DNA of 14,043 nt, taken from an uncultured bacterium (GTDB lineage Bacteria > Cyanobacteriota > Vampirovibrionia > Gastranaerophilales > Gastranaerophilaceae). This document shows, piece by piece, positions 1 to 7,014 of the stretch. Location of the stretch: contig CAJMAX010000028.1 of NCBI GenBank assembly GCA_905211505.1, positions 1-14,043 on the forward strand. The letters run 5' to 3'. Position 1 is the first letter of the stretch, and the number at the start of each line of letters is the position of its first letter. Made by a program: the position numbers and the translations under genes. Under the pieces are notes generated by a model. The model saw nothing but the letters and a program-made list of their open reading frames with translations, was not told the DNA's origin and did no database searches.

Positions 1-264
1 AACTAACCCTAACATAAGCGTATATCATCTCTAATCCTTTTTCTTTTATTTATTGAATTAGAGTGAAAATCTAAGCTAATATGTTGAAAAATAATGAACT
101 TTTTATTTTAACATACCTGGGAAAATAAAAAATGCAAGAAAAAAAGAATATTATATACCTAATCTGTTGAAATACTTGGTTTTAGTAGGAATTAGAGGAA
201 AATAACGGCAGGCAGAAATGAGTGTATAATTTACTGTTCTTTAAATTATTCATTAGGAGCAGAA
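1..264. other. AT-rich region without a recognised gene
   Basis: No convincing coding sequence is seen here. The 7-bp inverted repeat CTCTAAT (29-35) and ATTAGAG (57-63) encloses a T-rich loop and might be the end of a transcript from outside the window, but it lacks a proper T-tract after the stem. A TATAAT box at 225-230 lies 34 bases before the first gene; no good -35 element is seen at the right distance. Confidence 0.4.
225..230 (+). promoter_or_regulatory. Possible -10 box of the envelope cassette
   Basis: A perfect TATAAT hexamer lies upstream of the first gene of the seven-gene cassette. The -35 position (around 202-207) is a poor match, so this promoter would need an activator, if it is used at all. 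Confidence 0.3.
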
Positions 265-1341
265 ATGAATAAAATTATACTATTTTTGATGTCATTAGAA
301 TTTTCCTTAGGATACAGCCAATTTGCACAGGCTAATACTAACGAAATTTATAGACAGGAGCTGGAAAAGAAAAGTTTTGAATTGCTTTGGGGCGAGGAAA
401 TTACGAAAGATATTTTCAATAGTGCTCCCAAAAAATCATTATACGACCAAAAAATTAATGGTTGGACACTAAAAGAAATAGAAAAAGGAAAAATTAAAAT
501 CAAAAATTTCGAGGTTGATGGTGGTCACCTACGGGATTTACCCAATAACCAGTTTATGAACAATCGTAGCATTCCTAGAACGGCTGTTCGGGATAAAGCT
601 ATGTTTGTTGATGATGACATTGATATTGGTTTAGTGCCATTATATGCCTGTCAGAATAAAGAAGAAATAAAAAAACTAGAAGTATCTTTTCTGGATACTG
701 ATTGTTATGAAAACCAACAAGAGAAATTTAATGATTGCATTAGAGACGGCAATAATTCTCATAATTGTTTTTTAGCTTTCCAGTATCCTTTACATACTGA
801 GAATAATAACCCGTGTGTAAAGAACAAAACTGTATCGTATAAAATTTGTAAGAGCGGTGTATTGTTGGGATATTCTGACAATTTACCTATTGTTGTGACG
901 CCTTTGGGTAATTACACAACTGTTGTTGATGTCAGAAATATTCCTTACGATACGATTTTAACTAAATTGGCGGAAAATTACGGAAAACCAGATAAAATAA
1001 TAAAAAGAAAACATCACATTTCTAACTGTAATCAAGATACCTTATATCACCCTAAAAATGACAAGATAACTCAAAAAATAGCCGTTTCTTGTAATGAGGA
1101 TAGTGAAATTTTCTTCTGGATTGAAAAACCGTGGGTTTTAAAAGTTGAAGTCAGTTTCGAAAACAATCAGCCTATTGCTATCAAAAAACTCTTTATCAAT
1201 TGGGGGAATTATCAGAAAGCCCAAGAAAGGATACGACAATCAGAACAAAACCAACAGAATGAAGAAAAAAACAAACAAGAACGAAAGAAAAAACAACAAG
1301 AAGAGATAATTCAGCAAAAGATTAATAATTTTAACATTTAG
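265..1341 (+). CDS. Secreted Cys-rich protein, unknown function
   Basis: I do not recognise this 358-residue protein. The N-terminus is a Sec signal peptide (hydrophobic residues about 4-17, likely cleavage after AQA near residue 23), so it should be periplasmic or secreted. The middle part contains eight cysteines, an even number that suggests disulfides. Near residue 230-245 the stretch ILTKLAENYGKPDKI resembles the 'L..KYGKP' strand-turn seen in several unrelated exported proteins, but this does not assign a family. The last 45 residues are almost all Q, E, K, R and N and should form a charged helix or coiled coil. AGGAG at 255-259 sits five bases before the ATG and supports the start. It is the first gene of the cassette; the next gene starts eight bases after its stop. 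Confidence 0.8.
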   Translation: MNKIILFLMSLEFSLGYSQFAQANTNEIYRQELEKKSFELLWGEEITKDIFNSAPKKSLYDQKINGWTLKEIEKGKIKIKNFEVDGGHLRDLPNNQFMNNRSIPRTAVRDKAMFVDDDIDIGLVPLYACQNKEEIKKLEVSFLDTDCYENQQEKFNDCIRDGNNSHNCFLAFQYPLHTENNNPCVKNKTVSYKICKSGVLLGYSDNLPIVVTPLGNYTTVVDVRNIPYDTILTKLAENYGKPDKIIKRKHHISNCNQDTLYHPKNDKITQKIAVSCNEDSEIFFWIEKPWVLKVEVSFENNQPIAIKKLFINWGNYQKAQERIRQSEQNQQNEEKNKQERKKKQQEEIIQQKINNFNI

Positions 1342-1349
1342 GAGCATTT

Positions 1350-2282
1350 ATGATGAAAAAGATAGTTGCAGGTTTAACCTTACTAGCTTTGGGTGCTTGT
1401 GCAAACAGTGAATATTATTTTATGGATAAACGGCAGGTTGTAGAAGAAGCGGTCAGTAGTGTAAAAAGTAAGGATTATAATAAGGCGTATGAGTTATTGA
1501 GCATTGTTGAAACGACCTGTTATGATTATAACAACCGTTATCAAAAACATCCTTACAATCAAAATCAGTGCACAGAAAATCCATTGGCAGTTATTGCGGC
1601 AAAAAATAATGCTTTAATTTTATCATCTGCAAGTAGTTATAAAAAGAAATCAGAGCTGACATTTTTTTCCAGACAATTGCAAATGCTTCCCACTGACAGC
1701 GAAACAAATGCTCTGCTTTTGACATATGCAAATACTGTATTTGAAATGTTTGATAAGGGCTTGAATGAAGAAAATTTGAAAATCAAATCCGAATTGGCAG
1801 ACAGCTTGTTTTACACTTTGATTAAGTTATCAAATATGGGATTTCCCAGAGCAGGAAGACCAGGAGATGATAGTAATGGAGAGCCCAAATATTACACGAC
1901 TGCTGCAAGTTTATTAATAGATGAGCGTTTCTATCCCCAAAATGATGATAATAGAAAGACAGCAATGGATATGTTGGAAGTTGCTGATGAGTGGGGAGAT
2001 GGTCAGGCATCATATTCTCTGTTTTTAGTAAAAAAGGAAATTTTTCCGTATGATGATAAAAACTGCACAACATTAAGAGATGATGAATATTATGATTGTC
2101 GGTTGGTTCAGGAACACTTTAATAAAGCTCTGCAAAAGGGAAATAAAGGTGCCAAGCAGTATGTTCAGCAAATGAAAAACAAAGAAATAAAACGTCAGCA
2201 GGCAATAAAAGCTGCCAATGATGCCCGTGCACAAGAATTAAAAGCGGAAGTCAATAAACTTAAATCAAAGAAGATGTTCTAG
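1350..2282 (+). CDS. Sel1/TPR-like lipoprotein
   Basis: This is a predicted lipoprotein of 310 residues. A short signal peptide ends in the lipobox LGAC with the acylated Cys at residue 17. Several helical pairs look like degenerate TPR or Sel1 repeats: 'SKDYNKAYELL' near residue 40, a segment near 205-225 with 'EVADEWGDGQASYSL', and 'HFNKALQKGNKGAKQYV' near 257-273, whose ALxKGNxxAxxxL pattern is the clearest Sel1-type element. Such repeats usually make a protein-binding scaffold. Four cysteines follow the lipobox. The C-terminal 40 residues are a charged Ala/Lys/Glu helix. AGGAG at 1340-1344 fits the ATG at 1350; the adjacent ATG at 1353 is an equally possible start. It could anchor or assemble the other envelope proteins of the cassette, but that is inference. 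Confidence 0.78.
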   Translation: MMKKIVAGLTLLALGACANSEYYFMDKRQVVEEAVSSVKSKDYNKAYELLSIVETTCYDYNNRYQKHPYNQNQCTENPLAVIAAKNNALILSSASSYKKKSELTFFSRQLQMLPTDSETNALLLTYANTVFEMFDKGLNEENLKIKSELADSLFYTLIKLSNMGFPRAGRPGDDSNGEPKYYTTAASLLIDERFYPQNDDNRKTAMDMLEVADEWGDGQASYSLFLVKKEIFPYDDKNCTTLRDDEYYDCRLVQEHFNKALQKGNKGAKQYVQQMKNKEIKRQQAIKAANDARAQELKAEVNKLKSKKMF

Positions 2283-2295
2283 GAGAAAATCTATA

Positions 2296-2547
2296 ATGAG
2301 GTATATCTGGGCATTTATCTTAATCTTTTCTGCTATTAACCCAGCCAAAGCTGACTGTTGGGCAATCAGCAACAATGATGTTCAAAAGATGTGTTTGGCA
2401 AAGACTAAAAATGACACAACCTACTGCTGGCAAATTAAAGATAATGACGAGCAAAAATATTGTCTGGCAATAATCAAGAGGGAAAAGTCATATTGCTGGC
2501 AGATTAAAGGGAAAGACAAACAGCAAGAATGTTTATCTATGTTTTGA
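2296..2547 (+). CDS. Small secreted Cys-repeat protein
   Basis: This 83-residue protein is a signal peptide (cleavage likely after AKA, residue 19) followed by a 64-residue repeat domain. Cysteines fall at residues 21, 33, 44, 56, 67 and 79, giving regular spacings of 12, 11, 12, 11 and 12. The unit is about 23 residues: CWxI, about four residues, DxQK or similar, xCLA, then a polar stretch ending in Y before the next CW. The last two units also match closely in DNA (TGCTGGCA followed by ATTAAAG occurs in both), which suggests recent duplication. The mature protein is probably a small disulfide-bonded helical repeat. The stop of the upstream gene overlaps its AGGAG (2281-2285). The function is unknown; a ligand-binding or inhibitor role would be a guess. 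Confidence 0.75.
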   Translation: MRYIWAFILIFSAINPAKADCWAISNNDVQKMCLAKTKNDTTYCWQIKDNDEQKYCLAIIKREKSYCWQIKGKDKQQECLSMF

Positions 2548-2561
2548 TAAAGGAAAATTTT

Positions 2562-3365
2562 ATGAGTAATAATCTTGAAAAGAAAGTAAATAATTTTTCG
2601 TATGAAAATATGTGCAAGATGATGAAATGGTGCTTTTTATTAAAATTAGCATTTCTGATTATTTCTTCAATTTTGCTTGCATCAGGACATCTAACAGGAG
2701 GAACGTGGCAGAATGGTCTAGTTTCCTCTATTATTAGCACAAAATTGTTCCGAATTTTGTCATTTGCTATACCAATAGCAATATGCTTATCTTTAAATTA
2801 TTCTAAACTGTTTTCCCAAATTGGAAAATATTCAAAATATATATGGATTATAACTGTTTTTCTGTTGCTATTTACAAATTTAGGTATTGGAAACAAATTA
2901 GGATTGTCAGTAACTGCACAGCTAGCAATAGCAGGGCTTTCAGGATTTGTTTCTGTTTTTGCTTTTAATATTCTTATTGATAAAAAAATAGAATTTTATT
3001 TGAACAAAACATTGTTTGTTGTCTGTTTTATTAGTCTGACATTGTTTTCATTTACTCCATATAAAGGAATGCTCGCTTATGTCAGTGTGTACTTTATGAT
3101 TGCTCAAACTTACTATATTCCCCAATATAAATCCGTCTTTCATAAAGTGTTAATTTATACATTTGCTTTATGGAACATTTTTATTGATGCAGGTTTCCTT
3201 GCTAAAATGCCTGATATACAAATTCTGGGAAATTTGGCTGTGTTCTTTACAGGTATGTATCTGATGTATTCTTGTCGCCATATCATCTTTAATAAAGAAA
3301 TTAGTCTGCTTTTAGAAAGTTGCCTTCTTAAAATTCGTAAAACTTTTGGTAAAATTGAGGAATAA
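2562..3365 (+). CDS. Polytopic membrane protein, unknown
   Basis: I prefer ATG 2562 (267 residues) over the upstream ATG at 2529. AAGGA at 2550-2554 is seven bases before it, and the longer form would overlap the preceding gene and add a poor N-terminus. The protein is an integral inner-membrane protein with about eight hydrophobic helices, around residues 23-43, 62-78, 91-108, 114-138, 149-163, 167-182, 194-210 and 219-237, then a positively charged tail of about 30 residues. No transporter or enzyme motif is recognisable. Its position in the middle of a string of exported proteins suggests it is the membrane partner of a complex. The stop lies only three bases before the next start, so the two genes are probably co-translated. 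Confidence 0.75.
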   Translation: MSNNLEKKVNNFSYENMCKMMKWCFLLKLAFLIISSILLASGHLTGGTWQNGLVSSIISTKLFRILSFAIPIAICLSLNYSKLFSQIGKYSKYIWIITVFLLLFTNLGIGNKLGLSVTAQLAIAGLSGFVSVFAFNILIDKKIEFYLNKTLFVVCFISLTLFSFTPYKGMLAYVSVYFMIAQTYYIPQYKSVFHKVLIYTFALWNIFIDAGFLAKMPDIQILGNLAVFFTGMYLMYSCRHIIFNKEISLLLESCLLKIRKTFGKIEE

Positions 3366-3368
3366 GAG

Positions 3369-3773
3369 ATGAATAATAAGTTAAGAATCTTAATAGTATT
3401 CGTTGTTGCCATATTACAATTATGTGCCGCCATAATAATGGTTGTGTATAGCGATAACAGTGGTGTCAGTGGAAATTCACCATATGATGTTGTTTTTGAT
3501 AATAACCGTTATTATCAGCTTTCCCGAGCAGAACGAACAGCTTTATGCATCGGCATTCAAGCAGGACAAATAGAATGCACTGCACCTGTACCAGGAGGAG
3601 CTGAACGATTGATTATGATGGATAGAATGCGTTTTTCAGCTATGTACGGTTCTTTGGAAAATTACCAATCATTTTTGAGTCTGGGTTTGGAAATAGGAAC
3701 ACAGTGTAATCAATTGCAAACAATTAACCAACTTGTTAACCGATGCATTCCTGATTTACGAACATTGAATTAA
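3369..3773 (+). CDS. Signal-anchored exported protein, unknown
   Basis: This 134-residue protein has one N-terminal hydrophobic helix (about residues 5-27) preceded by Lys and Arg. That gives either a signal anchor or an uncleaved signal, with the remaining roughly 105 residues in the periplasm. The exported part has four cysteines in the contexts LCIG, ECTA, QCNQ and RCIP, again an even number. GAGG at 3357-3360, inside the end of the previous gene, is the ribosome binding site. I recognise no family. The very close spacing to the upstream membrane protein suggests the two products act together. Confidence 0.7.
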   Translation: MNNKLRILIVFVVAILQLCAAIIMVVYSDNSGVSGNSPYDVVFDNNRYYQLSRAERTALCIGIQAGQIECTAPVPGGAERLIMMDRMRFSAMYGSLENYQSFLSLGLEIGTQCNQLQTINQLVNRCIPDLRTLN

Positions 3774-3786
3774 GTTAGGAGATAAA

Positions 3787-4827
3787 ATGCTGGAAATCAT
3801 CATCTATATTATAGTGTTTATACTTGCTTGGGAGTTACCTTCGTATATGGCGAAAAAGAGTATGGAAAATAAATTAAAAGACGATTTCTATGCTGTATTG
3901 GATAAAGCTGTTGAATATAATGTTTCATCAGAATTAATTCTTAAAATACTTTATTTATTCGTTTCCAAATTTGATGCACCTCAAATAGTATCGGAAAAAG
4001 AAATTAACAGCAAACTGTCAGAAGAATATAAAATAGAAGATATTAAGAATGCTGTTGCCTTTATTCAAGAACATCATCTGGTCAATATTAAATCGAAAAA
4101 AATACAAGTAAATGAGAAATATTTTCATTTAATATTGCTTGAAAAGAACAAAATAAAGGAAATAAAGCTGCAAGAAAAACCAGATGTCAGTTCTGTTAAG
4201 TTTGAAGTTCCTAAAATTGTAAATGTAAAAACAGCTAAAATATTAGCTCTGTTATTAATACCAATATTAGTTTTTTGCATAATTGCTAATGATTATGGTT
4301 GGCTCCTGCTTTATTTTATGCTCCTGATAATCATTGCCTTTGTTATCTTTGCTTGGAAAATGATATGTAGCATTAATAAGGAATTAAAAACCAACTCTAA
4401 TGTAAAATTAAAGAAAGAAGAAAAATACGGAATAATCATTGGAATAATATGTTTGTTTTTGTTCATCATATCCAATACTGATAATGCCATTTCAGATACG
4501 AATGTATCTTTATGTATTCAAGAATTGGAAAAAAATGTTAATTATGGTTATAAAAACGCTTCTTTTAAACCATTTTCTGTATGTGATGAAAATGGCAGTT
4601 TACCTGAAATGTATATTGGTTCAGCAGAGGTGCAAAACGGCTTTGGAATGTGGCGAAAAATGAGTTTTCGCTGCTCGATTATTCCGTTAAAGACACCACA
4701 TCCAATTTATGGAAATAATAAAATTCTTATAACAGAAATACCCCAAGAAGAATTGCAAATGTTAAATATTTTCTCCCAATTGCCACAAGAAAAGAAAAAT
4801 GACTTTTGTAAAAATTACAAACATTAG
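3787..4827 (+). CDS. Membrane protein with winged-helix-like domain
   Basis: This 346-residue protein has hydrophobic helices at about 2-15, 149-167, 171-195 and 214-229. Residues 48-115 read like a winged helix: a helix ELILKILYLFVS, a short helix EINSKLS, a longer helix IEDIKNAVAFIQEHHLV, then a basic strand pair 'KSKKIQVNEKY'. The positive-inside rule puts this domain and the Lys-rich loop at 196-213 in the cytoplasm. The C-terminal 115 residues, with four cysteines, then fall in the periplasm. That layout recalls membrane-tethered regulators of the ToxR/CadC type, but with more helices, and the resemblance is structural reasoning only. It may instead be a signalling or assembly component. 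AGGAG at 3777-3781 is five bases before the start. Confidence 0.72.
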   Translation: MLEIIIYIIVFILAWELPSYMAKKSMENKLKDDFYAVLDKAVEYNVSSELILKILYLFVSKFDAPQIVSEKEINSKLSEEYKIEDIKNAVAFIQEHHLVNIKSKKIQVNEKYFHLILLEKNKIKEIKLQEKPDVSSVKFEVPKIVNVKTAKILALLLIPILVFCIIANDYGWLLLYFMLLIIIAFVIFAWKMICSINKELKTNSNVKLKKEEKYGIIIGIICLFLFIISNTDNAISDTNVSLCIQELEKNVNYGYKNASFKPFSVCDENGSLPEMYIGSAEVQNGFGMWRKMSFRCSIIPLKTPHPIYGNNKILITEIPQEELQMLNIFSQLPQEKKNDFCKNYKH

Positions 4828-4910
4828 TAAGGGAATAAATGCTTTTTTTGCAATAATTCAAACGATTCTCTGGGTGGCAGAAGAATTGATTTAATATAAG
4901 GAGAAAGGTA

Positions 4911-5558
4911 ATGAAAAAGGTTTTGATGATGATTTCTCTAATTTTGATGGGATGTGCTCATCAAAACATTGCTGACAACAAATCTTTTGCTGAAAACTGC
5001 AATACAGCATCTTCCACCTGCAAAAGGAATTATAGTGTATTAGCAGAAGAAATTGAAAAATTTAATGCTGCTGGTGGGGCTTTTATTCTGATGAATCTTC
5101 AAAACAATAAAGTTTTGAACTCGGCATCAATCAGCAGTTTGAAAAATTTTGATTATAATACAGATTATTCTTATGCTCCCAAAAATATAATGAAATTGCT
5201 GAAAGAGGACAAATCGGCAACACCACAGCAGTTTATCCAAGATTATACGGCTTTCATCAAAACAGCCACAAAAGAAGATTTAGAGAAGTTAAGAGGTAAT
5301 GTGCTTACAGGAACAGCTCGTAAGGTAAACATTGAGAGTATCAATATTTATGGTCTGACTACTACTGATTATAAATTAGATAATCCAGATGAAGTTATCA
5401 CAACATTCCTTGGACATTTCAGCTATCAAGGACAAGAATATGTCCTAATTACTCTGTTAGATACCCCAAAAGGAATAAAATCCACTTTTGGATTTAACAG
5501 TTCCGGCTGGAACGCTACCGAATTAGCAAGGGAAGTTATTCAGAACATTATGGAATAG
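4911..5558 (+). CDS. Lipoprotein resembling an inactive FtsI transpeptidase domain
   Basis: This is a 215-residue lipoprotein with lipobox LMGC (Cys15). Residues 42-83 match the start of the FtsI/PBP3 transpeptidase domain: EEIEKFNAAGGA, then a strand pair and FDYN, as in 'GAxVxMDxxTGEVLAMxSxPxFDPN'. Residues 121-215 match the end of that domain: a helix ending in LR, GTARKV (134-139) and a strand pair at the KTGT position that reads LTTT (149-152). These are followed by YVLITLLDTPKG (177-188) and TFGFNSSGWNA (192-202), very close to the YGFATAGWNA signature of alphaproteobacterial FtsI. About 190 residues expected between the two halves, including the catalytic SxxK and the SxN motif, are replaced by roughly 40, and the KTG lysine is Leu. 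So the protein is probably not an active transpeptidase. It may bind a division or peptidoglycan partner. AGGAG lies just upstream of the ATG. Confidence 0.75.
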   Translation: MKKVLMMISLILMGCAHQNIADNKSFAENCNTASSTCKRNYSVLAEEIEKFNAAGGAFILMNLQNNKVLNSASISSLKNFDYNTDYSYAPKNIMKLLKEDKSATPQQFIQDYTAFIKTATKEDLEKLRGNVLTGTARKVNIESINIYGLTTTDYKLDNPDEVITTFLGHFSYQGQEYVLITLLDTPKGIKSTFGFNSSGWNATELAREVIQNIME

Positions 5559-5631
5559 GAATAGTAGCGTAAAGTAATGTTTTTTCATTATATCCCTTTT
5601 AAATTTTAGTTTCAAAACCAGGAGTATTTAT

Positions 5632-5665
5632 TTGACAAGATCAGGTTGATTGTTATAGCCTGATT
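5632..5665 (+). promoter_or_regulatory. Promoter with overlapping dyad operator
   Basis: A perfect TTGACA (-35) at 5632-5637 is followed after 16 bases by TATAGC (-10) at 5654-5659. The inverted repeat ATCAGG (5640-5645) and CCTGAT (5659-5664), spaced by 13, covers the spacer and -10 box. This looks like a repressible promoter for the gene at 5692. Confidence 0.45.
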
Positions 5666-5691
5666 AAACTAATATTTTTGTTGAGGATAAG

Positions 5692-6204
5692 ATGGAAGAA
5701 CTAATTAAAAACTTTAAATCAGTTTTTGAGATATTTCAAAAAAATGCTATTTTTTTGACGGTGTTGGGACTTGCTGGTTATTTCTTATCTCCGTATTTAC
5801 TTACAAATTTTGAATATATTGAGATTGGTCAGGCAGTAGGAATAAGTCTATTATTTTTAGGTATAGCCAGTTTTATACAAATTTTATGGAATATAATTAT
5901 TGATCAATATGGCCGCTATAAGCTATATCGTGAAAATAATTTATATAAGAAGGAAAGAGTAACATATTACAAAGGCGTAATTTGTAATTCTGATGATAAG
6001 AGAATAAAAACATTATATGAATGTAATCAGGGTTTTTATAAAAATCAAAGAAAACTTTCGAATCAAGAAATGTCAATTTATCAAAGTTTGTTAATCTTAT
6101 CCCCAGAAGGTGGTATAGTTTTATATTTTGACTATGAAAAAAGGGTTGTTACAATTGATCCAGAACTATATGAAGCAATGGAAGAATTATTCGAAACAAA
6201 GTAA
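5692..6204 (+). CDS. Two-helix membrane protein, SieB-like layout
   Basis: This 170-residue protein has two N-terminal membrane helices (about 18-36 and 44-68) and a cytoplasmic C-terminal domain of about 100 residues. That domain contains ILSPEGGIVLYFDYEKR near the end, a beta-hairpin-like region, followed by a short acidic helix. The size and topology resemble the superinfection exclusion protein B (SieB) family, membrane proteins that prophages use to block related phages. The resemblance is mainly in layout, and I would not assign the name without a profile match. It has its own promoter 33 bases upstream, separate from the envelope cassette, and a GAGG ribosome binding site before the ATG. 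It ends three bases from the stop of the convergent recombinase gene, with no terminator hairpin between them. Confidence 0.7.
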   Translation: MEELIKNFKSVFEIFQKNAIFLTVLGLAGYFLSPYLLTNFEYIEIGQAVGISLLFLGIASFIQILWNIIIDQYGRYKLYRENNLYKKERVTYYKGVICNSDDKRIKTLYECNQGFYKNQRKLSNQEMSIYQSLLILSPEGGIVLYFDYEKRVVTIDPELYEAMEELFETK

Positions 6205-6207
6205 AAA

Positions 6208-6810
6208 TTATAAATTCAATGTTTCCAAAGCGTTTTGAATATTTTTAGGATTTGTTCGATAGTAAATAGAAAGTGTTTGTATTGATGAATGCCCAGAGAT
6301 CTGTTGAATCAAAGGTAAGGGGTAATTGGCATCCATTAATTTTGTCAGGCAGGTTGCCCTCAATGAATGAACTCTATATTGTTTATCCAGTCCTACGCCA
6401 TCAAAAATTTGTCTGAAAATATGAATTATCTGTTGTTTGGAAAGGTAAGATCCTTTATTTGATTTGAATAGATAATCATTCATTTTAGGTTGGATATACT
6501 TATCTGAAAGTAAAAATTTGGCATATTTCTTCAATTCTTGCTTTAATGTATCGTTCAAATAGACTTGCAGAGCCTTTTTTCCGCCTTTGTTTTGTTCTGG
6601 TTGAAGCAAAAATGATTCCACCGGATTAAATTTTTCATCATAAACTTGTCCAATCGTTAATTTTTGGATTGAATGAATGCGAAGAGAAGTCATCAGCATC
6701 ATCAAGAACATTAATCTAGTTCGTTCCTGATGTGATGGCATATCATTGATGAACCGAAGACAATTTTTTACATCTGTATCAGACAATAATTTTGATTTTC
6801 CACGCTTCAT
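6208..6810 (-). CDS. Minimal tyrosine recombinase / integrase
   Basis: This 200-residue site-specific recombinase is essentially only a catalytic domain. The first Arg is R44 in TSLRIHSI, and the beta-hairpin lysine is K75, K78 or K79 in NKGGKK. The box HSLR supplies H148 and R151, GHSS supplies H174, and the nucleophile is Y183 in IYYR. All key residues are present, so it should be active. The usual N-terminal core-binding (SAM-like) and arm-binding domains are absent. FimB/FimE-type recombinases of about 200 residues have the same size. The start is supported by AGG about eight bases upstream and a good promoter. It is the likely integrase of the island, about 1.4 kb from the tRNA-Val junction, though a larger integrase at the unseen end is possible. 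Confidence 0.88.
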   Translation of the reverse strand: MKRGKSKLLSDTDVKNCLRFINDMPSHQERTRLMFLMMLMTSLRIHSIQKLTIGQVYDEKFNPVESFLLQPEQNKGGKKALQVYLNDTLKQELKKYAKFLLSDKYIQPKMNDYLFKSNKGSYLSKQQIIHIFRQIFDGVGLDKQYRVHSLRATCLTKLMDANYPLPLIQQISGHSSIQTLSIYYRTNPKNIQNALETLNL

Positions 6811-6848
6811 TTTAACCTCATAAAATATTCATTAAAGTATATAAACTA

Positions 6849-6877
6849 TATATAAATGAAAATTTATAAAATGTCAA
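6849..6877 (-). promoter_or_regulatory. Promoter of the recombinase gene
   Basis: Read on the minus strand, TTGACA (plus positions 6872-6877) is separated by exactly 17 bases from TATATA (6849-6854), about 40 bases before the recombinase ATG. The -35 box is perfect and the -10 matches at four of six positions. Confidence 0.5.
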
Positions 6878-6884
6878 GAAATGG

Positions 6885-6958
6885 TCCTAATTTCAATATG
6901 TTAGGATTCGCAGGCGTTTCAAGAAAAATCTTCATAAATGTTAATTTTTGAAGATTTT
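6885..6958. promoter_or_regulatory. Two dyads between the divergent genes
   Basis: TCCTAA (6885-6890) pairs with TTAGGA (6901-6906), and AAAATCTTC (6925-6933) pairs perfectly with GAAGATTTT (6950-6958). Neither is followed by a clear T-tract in a useful direction, so they are more likely operators of the divergent recombinase/HEPN promoter region than terminators. A weak promoter, TTGAAG (6948-6953) with TGTAAT (6970-6975), could serve the gene at 7015. Confidence 0.3.
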
Positions 6959-7014
6959 GCTATTTTGTATGTAATTTATATTGTAATATAAATGTCAAAA
7001 AAGGAAGACTACTG

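Noticed and set aside
2529..2561. Upstream start for the eight-helix membrane protein
   Set aside because: It overlaps the previous gene and has no Shine-Dalgarno, while ATG 2562 has AAGGA at the right distance.
4911..5558. VLTGTARKV read as the KTGT box of an active transpeptidase
   Set aside because: GTARKV fits the conserved GTxxKA block before KTGT; the true KTGT position is LTTT at residues 149-152, so activity is unlikely.
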